Positions 24,726 through 38,228 are shown, counted from the first letter of the stretch. The stretch is 64,000 bases of DNA from Dolomedes plantarius (GCA_907164885.2 OU015490.1:227538054-227602053); one strand, 5' to 3'. Made by a program: numbers and translations. The notes: a model not told the origin generated them from the letters alone.

Positions 24726-25545
24726 ATAAAATAATCGATAGAGGTTTTATTTTATATATACATAAACTGTAGTTGCATTTGTCTTTTTCGTGCATTTTGG
24801 TATTCAGAAGATGTAATTCTCTTATATAATTTGGATTTTCTAAAGATTATAATACTACCCTAAATGCCCAGATTTTGCGGATTAAAATATAATAATTAAA
24901 GGAGACTTTATTTTATGTGTGCATAAACTGTAGATGCATTTGCCTTTTTCTCATGCATATTGGTATTCAGAAGCGATTATTTTAAATAATTTTGATTATC
25001 GAATGTTTATGACACGTCCCCCGATGCCGAGAGGTCAACAAAAAAGATAAAATCATTCATGGAAGCTTTATTTTTTATACGCATAAATAGTAGACTCACT
25101 TTGCTGTTTCATGCAAATTTGTTACTTTTAAAATGTGATTCCCGTAAATAATTTTGATTGACTAAAGATTATGACACTCACCTAAAAATCCACAGATTTT
25201 GCATTAAGATAAAATAATTGATAGAGACTTCATTTTATGTATGCTTAAAATGTAGACGCCCTTGTCCTTTTTCTCATGCATATTAGTATTTATATGGGAT
25301 TCCCTTAAATAATTCTGATCGTCTAAAGATTATTTAAAAGTTTGTTCAAAGACTATAGCACTAACGTCCATGTCGAGAGCTAGGGGTTTAGATAACATAA
25401 CCAATAGAGGATTTATTTCATATATGCATAAACTGCAGTAGCATTTGTCTTAATCATGCATATTGGTATTCAGAAGATGTGATCTCCTTTAGTAATTTAA
25501 ATTATTTTAAGATTATGACACTAACCTCGATGTCGAGAGCTCACA
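24726..25545. repeat. Five-unit satellite, monomer about 160 bp
   Basis: Units begin near 24726, 24886, 25041, 25196 and 25389. Each has the order GATAAAATAAT / AGAGG-TTATTTTAT / GCATAAACTGTAG / GCATTTG-CTTTT / CATGCATATTGGTATTCAGAAG / AAATAATTTTGATT / AAAGATTATGACACTAAC. Units differ by substitutions and small indels; the fourth is about 30 bp longer. No coding potential. Confidence 0.85.
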
Positions 25546-25552
25546 CACACAC

Positions 25553-27245
<1,693 letters not shown>

Positions 27246-27256
27246 ATATATATATA

Positions 27257-28027
27257 CAAGGTGCGCCCATAAAGTAACCGGACAAATTTTTAGAAATAAG
27301 AAAAATATTACTCGCCTTCAAATAAATTTATCTCCTTCAAAATATATCGCCAAAGGAGTCTACAATTTTTCCGACGTTTCTTCAACTCATTGAAACACCG
27401 TTTATAAGCGTTGGAAATCACCGATCGCAAAATGCGCGTAACATATTATTTAATATCCGAGACCTTTTCAAATCTCTGTCCTTTCATGGATTTTGCATTT
27501 TTTTGATTTCAAAGGACTATTCACCGCCAATTTGTTCCTGAAAATCAAACAATTAATCACTTTTTTTACAAGGAGGAGCTTTTTCGATTAAAGAACAGGA
27601 TAGGCCGAGTTAGGAAGGAATTGCTTGATTCTAGGCAATGGTTTCTTTTACACGATAATGCTAGGCACTATACAGCAATTTCTGTACAAAAATATCTTGC
27701 TAAGCATTCAACTACAGTGATAAATCACCCACCATATTCTCCCGACTTATAGCAAGCTGATTTTTTTCCTTTTTCCGAAGATTAAGAAAGGACAGAGATT
27801 TGAAAACGTCTCGGATATTAAATCAAATGTTAAGCGTATTTTGCAAACGGTTAGTCCAACGCCTATAAACAGTGCTTCGATGACTTGAAGAAACGTCGGA
27901 AAAATTGTGTAGACTACTTTAGCGATTATTTTGAAGGAGATAAATTTATTTGAAGGTGAGTAATATATTTCATATTTATAAAAAAATTGTCCGGTTACTT
28001 TATGGGCCTTTGTTACTTTATGTACAC

Positions 28028-28031
<4 letters not shown>
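27257..28031 (+). mobile_element. Fold-back mariner element (775 bp)
   Basis: Ends CAAGGTG / CACCTT with CCCATAAAGTAACCGGAC just inside both. The whole left arm (27257-27485) is an inverted copy of the 3' end of the element (27787-28031), so each arm carries the transposase C-terminal coding end, for example TTCAAATAAATTTATCTCCT against its reverse at the right. The centre of about 300 bp holds the catalytic fragment. The right terminus has an extra duplicated ATAAAGTAAC. Both ends abut (AT)n. Confidence 0.88.
27508..27953 (+). pseudogene. mariner transposase, C-terminal half
   Basis: Reading starts abruptly after the left arm with KGTIHRQFVPENQTINHFFY, then KEELFRLKNRIGRVRKELL, the second catalytic Asp in LLHDNARHYTAISVQKYL, and the third Asp in YSPDL followed at once by a stop. 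Another frame continues with FENVSDIKSNVKRILQTVSP, and a third gives LKKRRKNCVDYF, DYFEGDKFI before TGA. This is the C-terminal half of a DD34D mariner transposase (full length about 345 residues). The HTH region and first Asp are absent. Nonfunctional. Confidence 0.88.
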
Positions 28032-28091
<60 letters not shown>

Positions 28092-28093
28092 TA
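28032..28093. repeat. (AT)n microsatellite
   Basis: About 60 bp lying between the fold-back mariner and the candidate LTR. Confidence 0.96.
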
Positions 28094-28607
28094 TGACGGG
28101 CGTTGACTTTGCCTGCTATTATGTCGTTTGCAGTCTTCTTGTTTTATAATCCATGGCATCGAGGTAAGGTATTCACTCAAAAATGACTCAGCATCGTATC
28201 CAATAAGCAGAATTTATTCAGTTCAATTCCATGTTGACCACCTCTCCAGATCTACGCATTTCATTATTCGCCATTTCTTTTTTAGAGACGCGGCGAAATA
28301 CACATCTGACAGCATCTACTTTTATTCCGCGCTCTGACAAAATTCGCAGGCACCTCCACGCGCCAACTGTCCCTGCACATGCGCAGAGCCCAAACCAGAC
28401 ATCTTTCAAGGAGAATTTTATAAGATTTCCTTTTCGAAAGCAAAAACCACAGACGCGCCAAGATTATATAATGAAAAGGGAAATTTCCCTTTCCCAATTC
28501 GCGTGTTGAAATACGAACAATTAGAGGCGAATTACGCCATGAATATAATTTAATTCCCAAACCCCCTTTAAATTTAAGGTAATCAGTCTTTTCCCTCTTA
28601 AGTTCTG

Positions 28608-28612
<5 letters not shown>
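28094..28612 (-). mobile_element. Candidate solo LTR (519 bp)
   Basis: On the minus strand it starts TGTGTCAG and ends CGCCCGTCA, so it has TG...CA ends, with (AT)n on both sides. It contains GAGCGCGGAATAAA, a likely polyadenylation signal context, also present in the plus-strand candidate at 41328-41876, which likewise begins TGTC and ends CTGTCA. It is GC-richer than its surroundings and has no conserved ORF. No internal retroelement sequence is attached. LTR nature is inferred. Confidence 0.5.

Positions 28613-28676
<64 letters not shown>
28613..28676. repeat. (AT)n microsatellite
   Basis: 64 bp of pure AT. Confidence 0.97.
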
Positions 28677-28678
<2 letters not shown>

Positions 28679-29274
28679 GTAATGAAATGAAATTTTGTCC
28701 ATTACAATTCAATCTAGAGATTGTCGAAACAGTAGACCTCACTGATTACAATTCTCACTTTTTTTAGAATTTTTTCAAACAATCTAATCTTAGACTTAAA
28801 ACAATAATAGCGTTCTAAGTGTTTATAAAATGTCATTTGAAGTGGTGCATGTCATTTCAATATTTAAAGCTTTTGTAAAAAGAAATTTGATACTTGGAAC
28901 AATATTGCAAAATAATGACACATTAAGATATTAATTAGAATTTTTTACGCGAAAGTAGTTAAAGAAAATCAAAAAAAAAGGAAACTCATTTCAAAAATAA
29001 AGTACCTGAGAAATTTTAATGGCTGTTTTTTTTTATCAATCACAGCAATAACAAATTTAGAAAGATAATAACAAAATTATGTAAGCTTATAATAATTCTA
29101 AACAGGTCTAGTCGTATCATATTTATTTATAAATCTCCCTATACAGCATGATTTCTTAACCTGTGGTCTATAGAGTCTTTAGGGGTTCATGAATAGATTT
29201 CGGGAGTTCCGACGATTTGGAAGAGAATTCTAGTTCAGGAAATCGCCCATGCAGCAAAGCACAAACTTCGGTAC

Positions 29275-29830
29275 TTTTTATTTGAAATTATAATAGATGC
29301 ATGATTTCAGTTTGAAAATTCAAAATAAAAACCATGTGATAGCCTTTGAATTTGAATTCAATCAGTTGAACAACTCTGCAGTAGCCATCCTAGGTCATTA
29401 AAGTATAAATACAATATTAAAGCACAAATTTGTTTTTTAATGTATCGATATCGTTCTTAGTCCTTTGTAATTTATTTTACGCGTATTATTTCTATTCTAG
29501 AATGCGAACATAATTGAATAATTAAAATTTTTAAAACTGTTTTTCTTTTCATTTGAAACTAAAATGGATGCATGCTTTCAGCTTGAAAATCAAAAGAAAA
29601 AGGAGTATCCTTTGGTTTTGAATTTAATCAGATTTTTGACTTTGCAGTTGTTATTCGGAAATTCATACGTCATTAAAGTATAAATATAACATTAAATTCC
29701 AAATTTGCTTTTTTTACATACTGATATATTTTATAATTAGTTGTATTTTATATTATGCGTATCATTCCCATTTTAGAATACAAATATAACTGTATATAAG
29801 TAGAATTTTTAAAGCTATTTGTTGTTTTAT
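29275..29830. repeat. Two-unit tandem repeat, period about 275 bp
   Basis: Both units read in order: TTTCATTTGAAA-like start, GATGCATG-TTTCAG-TTGAAAAT, GAATTTAATCAG, TCATTAAAGTATAAATA, TTATTTTA-GCGTAT, TAGAATAC-AATATAA, then AATTTTTAAA. Roughly 75 to 80 percent identity by eye. The block just before (29146 on) opens with CTTAACCTGTGGTC, reminiscent of hAT ends, but no partner was found. Confidence 0.65.
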
Positions 29831-30009
29831 TGCAATTCCAAATATTTTTGAACGATTCGTTACGTGTATTTATTTATCAGAAAGACTGTTCCAAAACATT
29901 CACCAGATGATCAAAGGGATCTAAGATACTAAAAATGTTAATAATCAATGATACACAGCTTATAAAATGATAAATATATTCAAAAGAACTGGCATAGTAA
30001 CACCCGGCA

Positions 30010-30330
30010 ACTTAATTCTTTAATACTCCGGGTGGCTTCAACTAAAATACACATACATGCATAAATGTATATAGTTGTACACAAACTAACGGTTTTCGCA
30101 AGAGAAAATTTTGTATTCAGAATAATTTTTGAGTGGAAAGTATTATTTCAAAATTATTTTAAAGTATCCATACAGAGCTTATAAAATTATACATATTTTC
30201 AAAAGACATCACTAAAGAACACCGAACAATTTAAAAGTGTAATAATCATGGTGGCTTCAACTTAAATACATAGTTATACATACTCTAATAAATTTCCGAA
30301 AGAGAATTTTTAGGAATTCAGAATATTCTT
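30010..30330. repeat. Two-unit tandem repeat, period about 210 bp
   Basis: GGTGGCTTCAACTAAAATACA at 30021 recurs at 30250 with changes, followed in both by AAGAGAA-TTTT-ATTCAGAATA. Diverged. Confidence 0.55.
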
Positions 30331-30718
30331 TCCGTAGAAAGAATTCATTTAATAAACATTCAGACAGTATTTTTAGAATTCGCATGACACAAGAACCACG
30401 TGGATGGAATAAAGAATCGTATTTTCTGGCCACCGAGCCAATTTTCCAGAGTAAGATACTTTTACGATAGGCGAATAAAGCGTTACAGCGGGTCAACACT
30501 TCTTCCCAGATAACTGCGCTTTTACCCTGATTTAGATGTCCAGATGTCCTTGGATGTAACGTATTTCTTGAAAATGTTTCTCGGGAAATAAAAAGAGCGT
30601 AACATTTCAGAAAAAAATGACCACATATCTCTGAAGTATCAGTCGTTTTCAGATATCTCAGATAGTTGGAGCAGAGATAATGGTAGAAAAATAGGAGAGA
30701 ATGGGTTCTGGCTGGCAC
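30257..30718 (-). CDS. Unassigned ORF of 153 codons
   Basis: The longest ORF of this interval, within a slightly GC-richer segment (30390-30700). The translation is rich in Leu, Phe, Cys and Arg, with no recognisable motif, signal peptide or repeat. Its 3' part overlaps the diverged tandem repeat at 30250-30330, and no neighbouring exon-like ORF supports it. It may be a chance opening or part of an unknown repeat; I would not count it as a gene without homology. Confidence 0.15.
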   Translation of the reverse strand: MPARTHSLLFFYHYLCSNYLRYLKTTDTSEICGHFFLKCYALFISRETFSRNTLHPRTSGHLNQGKSAVIWEEVLTRCNALFAYRKSILLWKIGSVARKYDSLFHPRGSCVMRILKILSECLLNEFFLRKEYSEFLKILFRKFIRVCITMYLS

Positions 30719-33175
30719 GTTTATTACCGAGGGTTTTCACAGGGCAATGAGGATTTTTAGATTTACGCTAATACTAAATTTCAGTCTTTAGAAAAGTTAC
30801 CACTTACTTTTTTTGCAGTCTCCCATACATTTCTAAATTTTTTTCCTAGCCTCGAACTACTTTTCAAAAACTTAAAAATGTCTGGAATATTCACTTTTTA
30901 CCTTTAATTCCATGAATTAGGGCTTCTTTGTATTAACCCTGTGACAGAAAATTGTATTAGTTTTTAATTTTAGTACATTTTAGCACCATTTTCTCGTGAT
31001 GAATTCGTAAAGTACCTTGCATATCTTGTTTGTGACCTTTAGACATGAACTACTCTGGTTTGAAAGGACAAATAGATTTATTGAACACAAACAGACTTAT
31101 AATACAATTAAGGTGTACATTATTTTAGCAATTATGATATATGAATATGACATACTTATAATACCAAATTGCATTTTATCTCATTCATTTCCTCAGCATC
31201 ATAATAATATCTACATTCATTAACACGGTTTTTAACTTCTTATAAACTTTCTCTCAAATTATTATGCTTTACACCATCGCGCTCTACTTATTTTAACAAA
31301 TTAGATTTCCTTGTTACTAGAAGCAATCAATATGTGATAACAATGAGAAAAGCGGGTGCAATACCTCCTTTGATGAACATCAGTAGCACATCGTGGACAG
31401 AATTCAATTCAACTCCGCTCTGCTGGAGCTCTGGAAAGGCGGTCAAGATGAGCACCGGCAGCTGGTCTCAAATGTCCTTCAATATTTCATTAAAAGTTCG
31501 TAGTGGTGCGGGCTAAGTCATAGGCAGCTAATGCTGATCAACATTTAGGGACGCTTGGGTTCGTTCTGCTGGGCTCCTTAATCCTTGGATCTCCAGGGCA
31601 TATAGTATCGGAATGCATTATGCGTTACACATCTGAATTTACAGGGCTTCGTCTCGGCTGCAGGATGCATTACTCATCGTAACTGCTCGGAGCATAATAT
31701 CAGGCTGCAGGGGCTCGTCACTCATCAGAACACGTATACGTAGAGGCTGAAACTCAGTCTAGACCAATGGTATGTATATTTCGTGCAGTCGCTTCTGCTT
31801 CATCTAATATTCATTCATGGCGACTCTCGCCTTAATGAATAATGATTTCGAACTATCAGTCGAATACCAAATCTTAGACTCCATTCTTCAACTTTTCTTT
31901 TTCCATATCCATTCTCCATTATTAATTTATAGTTACGCCTCTTTCGATATCTCATTGACCATATTATCCCCCATCCCTTTTTCTTCATTGGTTTGCGGTT
32001 TCTTGCTATAATCGTTTCAACCTGTAACCTGAGTGGGAGCTGTTTTCCAAATTCTCCTCTTTCTGGCTCTTTCCCACGCATCCCCTTTTCTGGGTCCTCT
32101 CCTCGAGCACTGCCTGCTTTATTAGCATCAAAAAATTTTCCTCACCGTCTTCTTGTACTTTTACACCTGCCTTTATATTATCCCTCTTCTCATTTTGCCT
32201 CATGCTTTCTCTTACATTCTAACCTCTGTTTCAAACTTTCTGTATCTTTTCCTTTCTGCACCTGCACTGTTTACTCTTTTTTCTCGTCTCCACCGATTAG
32301 GCTTTATTGCTTATTATTCCTATCCACTATTCTTTACTATTGTCTCTTTCAATTAATGTCCCTTTTGCATCGGTTCCTTTTTGAGCTTTTATGATGTAGC
32401 GAAAACCTGCAACACTATTCCTCTAACCAGATTTTTCTAGCCTCGAACTACTATTCAAAAACTTTAAAATGTCTGGAATTTTTACTTTTTACCTTTGATT
32501 CTATGCCTTGAGGCTTCTGTGTACTAACCCTATTAGATTCACTCACCTCAATGTTAACCTAAGGAGAAAATTTGTTCAAGGATAACCGGCTTGGATATAA
32601 AGATATTTTTTTTTAATTCTACTCCGTATTAAAGAAAGAAATTTTACACCTTGGGGCATTTTTAGTTTTTTTAAATGTAAATAATATTTTAAATTTTAAA
32701 TTATTCGCGGATAAATGTAGTGTGTTTTAAACGCTCATAAATTCCTTTGGTGAGCGAAATTTATAAACTGAAACCTGTCGCAAGGTGGAGAAAAATTCAG
32801 GGTATTTGAAAACGCTATTTTTAAATTAATTATACTTTCGAGACGCTAACGGCTTGAATGAGCAATAGAATTTTTTCTGTCTTTTTTTTTCATATATCAT
32901 TCCAACTATTCTGAATGTTTTCTATTGTGTATTCCTTGAGATATTTAGATTTACCACCCATAATCATTTTTTTCAACACTCCAGGAACCTCAGTATCATT
33001 ATTTTTTAAACAAAGCTCGAGAAAGAACATAATGTAAATTAAACAATAAGTGAAAATGGGTCCAGCATAACATGTTTATTACCGCAAAATTTTACAGGGC
33101 AGTGACGATTTTCATGCTAATTCTATATTTCGGCCTTCATAAAATTTATCACTTACTTTTTAGGAGTTTCTTTAC
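30713..33175. repeat. Gene-free interval with paired diverged duplications
   Basis: Block 30839-30950 (CCTAGCCTCGAACTAC, AAAATGTCTGGAAT, TTTTACCTTT) recurs at 32435-32530. Block 30713-30830 (ATGTTTATTACCG-like, CAGGGCA, ACCACTTACTTTTT) recurs at 33058-33175. The blocks are adjacent in the first copy but about 530 bp apart in the second. The 31340-31750 segment is GC-richer but has no ORF beyond 60 codons. T/C-rich ORFs at 31.8-32.4 kb have low complexity and no family match. Confidence 0.55.
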
Positions 33176-35184
33176 TATATTTAATTTTTAACTTAAACCT
33201 CTACGTTACTTAGATTATAGAAAAATATATAACTGAATCAATCACTGGTATAATGCGGTAAATTAACATTTTGCCAAAAAGATTTTTCTGTAAGGAACAG
33301 TGAAGTCTATTCCTTCCCTTGCCTTGTCTTTATATGTCTGGGATAAGTTTAATAGTTACTATAAATACATTTTTAATATTTACTATTTTAATTGGTCTTC
33401 CATACAAAAACTAGTTCTGAAGAAATATAATATGCCATGTTTCTCAACCTAAACTACTTAATTACTTGTATATACTGGAATTGACTTAACAATTGTGGTG
33501 ATGTATTTAAATTCCCGAAAGGGTTTTCAATAACATTTTACTACAAATCAAAAGTAAGTTTCTAATTGAATTCATTAGTTTTTACAATTAATTTCCATTT
33601 GTACTATGATATTTAATTATTTTCATCTTCCTACCTCACATTTCTTAAAGCTTAGAAAGATATTTTTTTAGAAAATGTAAGAATCTTTTTTTTGAGAATT
33701 TAACTAAACATGCTCTGCTTTGAATATTTAAGGAATTCTAATTAGAAAATAGATAAAAACGAGCAATACTGTCAAGAAGATTCTATATTTAGGAATTTTC
33801 AAATTTCACATATGAATAGGTTCGACAAATATTTCTCGTTTTAATAAAAATTTAATAATTCAGAAATGTTTCTCGTCATTTTGTTCGCTTCCTTTAAAGC
33901 ATACTTTGCTATGTTTTTATACTTATAGTTAAAATATTTATACAGACATTTTTTTGAAGGCATTTAAAATATTGCACTTTTGATTTCACCCTTTATGTCT
34001 ACCATGACAATTTTTCAAAGCTTGGATTTGAGGTTTTACAGTGTGTAGCATTTTCATTATCCACAAAACCAATTTCAAATTTAACACAAACCCAAGTCCT
34101 TCGTTAATTAAGACTTCGTTAATGAAGGAAGGTAATTTCCGATATAGGTGGGTCTTAATTTTTGATCCTGATAAACATTGAGCAATTTCTAAAGGCTTTT
34201 GTGCTTTATCTTTATTTAAACGTTCAGTCATTTATAAATCTACTTGCAGTGTGTTTTTTTTTTAAAATTAGAGGTAGACAAACATCTCGGTAGATGAAGA
34301 GGAAATCAAATGTATGCATTTATGACGTCACCAGAGGATACCCGTATCATTGTTTCCTGGAACTAATTCAATGGGACAAATAATTTAAGTGGCTTTTATC
34401 TTTACTCTGGTTCTCTTTTCATAATATACGAAGTATTCAATAAATCTAAATATGTTTTATGAGACTTATTCATTTATATAGGGATAATATTATAAACCTA
34501 TCTGGTATTATCACATTTATTTTAAAAACTACTGAAATGTATTCAATAACATATTCCTTATAAATGAAATAAGGTAATAAGTCGGAAGGAAACGCTTTTT
34601 GCGTTAAAATGAGTCATATTATTCATCTAAAGTTTAACCTTTAAGGCCCAGAATCAATGTCCAAGAAATAGATTCGTAAGCGCATCAAACTTTAATTTTA
34701 TTGTAATAAAAACGAGTAAAACACATATACAATGAAATAAGAGATTAAAATGCAGTTATACGTCTCTTGGATTAAAAATTACTATAACCAAAATGTTAAA
34801 TAACACAAAGTCTCACATATATGAGCCAGACCATATACTACTCATATAATATGTTATGCAATAGTTAAAGGGTATTTAAAATAAAGAGCAGTTGCTAAAA
34901 TTCAAACACACCATTGTGTAGCACATTTTTTTTATATAATCTTACTTTTTCTCAATCGGAGGAAATAGATAATTTTCTTAAGAGGCAATGTAAGTTTTGC
35001 AACTGCAAAAAAATTTTAGTTTAATCTTTGATAGTAAACGACAGAATAATCGAAATCGGAAAAATTATGCATGTAATGTAAGAAATATTACTTATTTTAC
35101 CTCTAATCATTCTAACTGAAACATGTATTATATCCTTATTTATTCTTTCGGTAAAAAGTATCATGAGCTGGGTACTTTATCAAA

Positions 35185-35188
<4 letters not shown>
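33176..35188. other. Non-coding, nothing recognised
   Basis: AT-rich; longest ORF 81 codons without resemblance to a known family. Confidence 0.4.

Positions 35189-35272
<84 letters not shown>
35189..35272. repeat. (AT)n microsatellite abutting the LTR element
   Basis: 84 bp of AT ending exactly at the TG of the left LTR. Confidence 0.97.
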
Positions 35273-35276
<4 letters not shown>

Positions 35277-35569
35277 TGGTCATCTACTCAAAATACTGCA
35301 AACATCATGACCGGAAAATAATACAGTCAGCTTCAGGAACAAATGGATTTATTTTACGAAAGTATCCACAATTCTTATCCACTTCTAATCAGCCCAGCGT
35401 CTAAATCGAAGCGCGCGGAAATAGATTTAGCTCAAAGATATGTTACCAGAATTGGCGGAGAAAGTTAGCATGGAAAGGCGAAGCATCTCGCCAAGGAGTC
35501 GGAAAAGTTACCAGATGAGAAACGAAGTTTCAGAAAGGGCGATTAAAGGTTATTAATAATATTATCACA
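35273..35569 (-). repeat. 3' LTR of the retrotransposon
   Basis: Shares with the 5' LTR GCAAACATCATG-CCGGAAAATAAT, CAGCCCAGCGTCTAAATCG, CCAGAATTGGCGGAGAAAG and GGTTATTAATAATATTATCACA. By eye the two differ at roughly 10 percent of positions, so the insertion is not recent. Confidence 0.9.
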
Positions 35570-35587
35570 GAATATACCCCCCATCTA
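35570..35587 (-). promoter_or_regulatory. Candidate polypurine tract
   Basis: Directly upstream of the 3' LTR on the coding strand lies AGATGGGGGGTATATTC, a G-run of six placed where the plus-strand primer of reverse transcription would be expected. Confidence 0.6.
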
Positions 35588-36001
35588 AAATGGATTGGAG
35601 CCGCGGCCGTCGACTGCAAGACACTCCAGATAGTGATAACATGAAAATTAGTAGTTACAATATTAGGTTGAAGCTGGCTCGAAAATCACAAATTTTTATG
35701 TTAAAATATACAATTGAAAAACATAAAAACAAATAGCTGGATTAAAATAAAAATGGAATGGTACACTTAAATGAAAACACTAATAACAACAGATGTAAAG
35801 ACGATCCAAATACAAATACAAGTAAAAATATTGTGCAGGTCTCAGTCCCTGACATATGTATCACAGACTGAAAAGTTTTCAGAGTCCTGTACGGGTACAG
35901 TTCAACTAGTAGTAAAAATCACAAAAGTTCTTTTTAATCACAATCTTTTGTCATAGTATGGTTTAGTCGTTTTGGAGATCTCGCGGGTTGTAGTCATTTT
36001 T
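35588..36001 (-). other. Residual internal sequence between RT fragment and 3' LTR
   Basis: No RNase H or integrase motif is found in any minus-strand frame, which marks an internal deletion of most of pol. Confidence 0.6.
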
Positions 36002-36665
36002 TTAGAAAAAAGATGTTCTTGGATGTTTACGGTCCGTTTCACAATAGTTATTGATTTCAATTTTTTCTCTTTTAAACACCTCAAATAATATACTTAAATG
36101 TTCCAAATGTTCTTTCTCAGAAGAAGAATAGACAATTATGTCATCAAAGTAGTTACATGCAAAATCAATATTGTTTTTTGTTAAAATTCGCCTAATGGTT
36201 CTGGTAACAATGGCTGGAACATTTTTTAGTCCAAAGGGGAGTCTTAGCCACTCGAATAAACCAAAGTTTATACTGAAAGCCAGCTTTTCAGTATCTGTGG
36301 GGTGAATGGGAATATGCCACAAACCAGATCTGAAGTCAAGGGTAGAAAAAATTTTGGCATTACTCAATTTTTCTAATAAAGTATCAATTCTGGGCAAAGG
36401 TTCTGCAACTGTTTAAGTAAGGGAATTTTCGATAATCAATACACAATCTCGTTTTCTTACCCTCCTCTGGTTTAAGTAACAGGCACACAGGCGAAGTATA
36501 TGGACTACAACTTTCCTTAATTATGCCTGCTTTCAACAATTGATCAATTTGTGATTTAATTTCCCCCTCTTCCTTAGGGGAAGTTCTTTAGGGTGTTAGA
36601 GAAACAGGCAAGTAAGATGCTAAATTAATTCTTTGGGGTTCAATGTTGATGCAACCAACATCATA
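36002..36665 (-). pseudogene. pol: Reverse transcriptase fragment (pol)
   Basis: The N-terminal fingers/palm part, KSQIDQLLKAGIIKESCSPY then RLCIDYRK, is read from 36665 to about 36420. After a one-frame shift the sequence continues with PLPRIDTLLEKL, IFSTLDFRSGLWHIPI, EWLRLPFGLKNVPA and the active-site box YFDDIIVYSS. Thus RT motifs 1 to 5 of the Ty3/gypsy type are visible, with FDD in place of the more usual LDD/IDD. Sequence after VFKREKIEI turns unrelated and stops at 36002, so the thumb, RNase H and integrase are gone. Nonfunctional. Confidence 0.88.
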
Positions 36666-37268
36666 TTAACTTTTTGAAAACCCAGATGTATGTTTAGTTA
36701 AAGATTCTTCTAAATTATCTTTTTTTTGACTAAGATTGTGAGAAACAACATTGGTTACAGAGTGAACAGTTTCAGGTATGGTATCATTTAGAATTATAGT
36801 CTTATTATCATTTTCATAGTTATTTTGTAGAAAATACTCAGGTTTAGGACTGGACTTATTTCGGCTGTTGAACAGTCCTCCTTGGAATTGAATATGGAGT
36901 GACATATTTTTATCTTGCATGTTACATTCATTATTAATTTTTACAGACTTTTGTTTTACCTTTAGGTTTTTATAATCAATATCAATTTCATAAATTGTAC
37001 ATTCATTTAGACCTAATATTACATAATCCAAGTTATTGTCAATTACATATAACACAATATCTCTATTAATTTGGCCAATTTTCATCTTAACCTTACATAT
37101 TTTGTTCATCATAATATGGCCTTGAGTTTGTACAACTCTTATGCCACTTACTTTTGTTGTTTTCAAATTTAACTGTCGAACAGTTCTTGTGGATATCACT
37201 GACAGATATTGCGTCACTGTCTATGACACAGTCTACATATTTATTTTTGGGCCAATAGCCTGACACCT
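36666..37268 (-). pseudogene. pol: Retroviral-type aspartic protease region
   Basis: The 183-codon ORF (36666-37217) follows gag and precedes RT. Upstream of its ATG another frame reads VDCVIDSDAISVSDI, at the position of the D-T/S-G active site, but the Gly is replaced (DSDA). The ORF continues with QLNLKTTKVSGIRVVQTQGH, then VKMKIGQINRDIVLYVID and DYVILGLN; the last two blocks fit the strand pattern and the ILG motif near the C-terminal end of these proteases. The remainder is a low-similarity linker leading to RT. Protease identity rests on position, the ILG box and the DSD site; the ATG in the ORF is not a natural start. Confidence 0.62.
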
Positions 37269-38228
37269 TCAATAGTCAGGAATTAGAGGTATTCTCTGAG
37301 GGTGGTTCAATTGCAAGGGGTGAAGTCTTTTCATTATCAGCTCTTTCCATTCTAAATGGACAAATTTGATGCCAATGAAAAGCATTTGGAATACCTCTCT
37401 CTGTATACATTCTACATGGAGTTGGAGATAAAGTAGGTGAATTATCATAATTATGATGACAAGAAAATCTAGGGTAATTGCTCTGATAGTTGGATTAAAT
37501 TCTCTTTGGTAGTAATTATTAGGTCTGTGGTAAGTATTTTGCCTCGGGACATAAATTCTAACATCATTTGTATATATTGGTACATCTGACCTATTCCAAG
37601 TTTTGGATTCATTCCTAAAGTAATCATTTATGTTTTGAATTTGGTGAGTTCTAACAAAGGGAGTTATATATTTGGGTGAGTCATTCCTAGGTTGTGGATT
37701 CTCTCTTAATTTTACCAGTCTGTGATCTTGGTCAAGCCAAGCAATTGGGTCAGCAGGGGAATTAATGGTCATTAGTGATTTTAGTTCCCTGGGGAGGCCA
37801 ACGGTTAAACCCTCCATGATCATTTCACTTCTTAAATTTAACTTTTTTCCGATTTCTAATATTCTCCTGAAATATTTTGTAATATCATCATTGTTTTCAT
37901 TAAAATTTAAACCCGCAAAATCACTAAAGGTAGTTAAAGGAGGGGTGAAGCAATTTTCTTTTAACACAGTTACTAATTCTGTAAAATTATTAATTTGATA
38001 ACAATTTTGAATATAAACGTTAAGTGCTTTTCCTTTTATAAATCGTAAAAAATGTTTTAATTTCCATTCATCATCTTTGTTTCCTTCCGTAATTTTTTTA
38101 TTAAAATAGGATAACCATGAATCTATACCTATAGTGCCATATTCAAATTGCACAATGTTAATTTCGGTTTCAACATTCAGAATTCTGAGGGAATCATCTT
38201 CATCCACATTTACTTTGGCAGTGTTCAT
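37269..38228 (-). pseudogene. gag: Retrotransposon gag
   Basis: 319 codons beginning MNTAKVNVDEDD. Residues 35-170 follow the retrotransposon gag (capsid-like) pattern: IDSWLSYFNKKI, WKLKHFLRFIKGKALNVYI, ELVTVLKENC, ITKYFRRILEIGKKL, MIMEGLTVGLPRELKS. A Pro/Asn/Arg-rich stretch follows from about residue 180. After residue ~245 the ORF frame becomes hydrophobic and unlikely; another frame gives a Cys/His-rich segment with CHHNYDNS, CRMYTERG and HWHQICPF, probably the original nucleocapsid-like end, so one frameshift is inferred. The classical CCHC knuckle is not seen. The ATG is the first in frame and lies 100 bp inside the inserted MITE boundary. Confidence 0.82.

Noticed and set aside
24726..25545. 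Regularly spaced repeats considered as a CRISPR-like array
   Set aside because: Units are ~160 bp and diverge along their whole length with no constant repeat/variable spacer division; the setting is eukaryotic.
28218..28611. ORFs of 60-109 codons on both strands
   Set aside because: They lie wholly in the candidate solo LTR and resemble no protein family.
29146..29230. hAT-like start (TTCTTAACCTGTGGTC)
   Set aside because: No matching opposite end or 8-bp duplication was found nearby.
31815..32394. Overlapping ORFs of 60-133 codons on both strands
   Set aside because: Pyrimidine-rich low-complexity sequence keeps several frames open; products are Ser/Phe/Leu or Lys/Arg/Glu biased without motifs.
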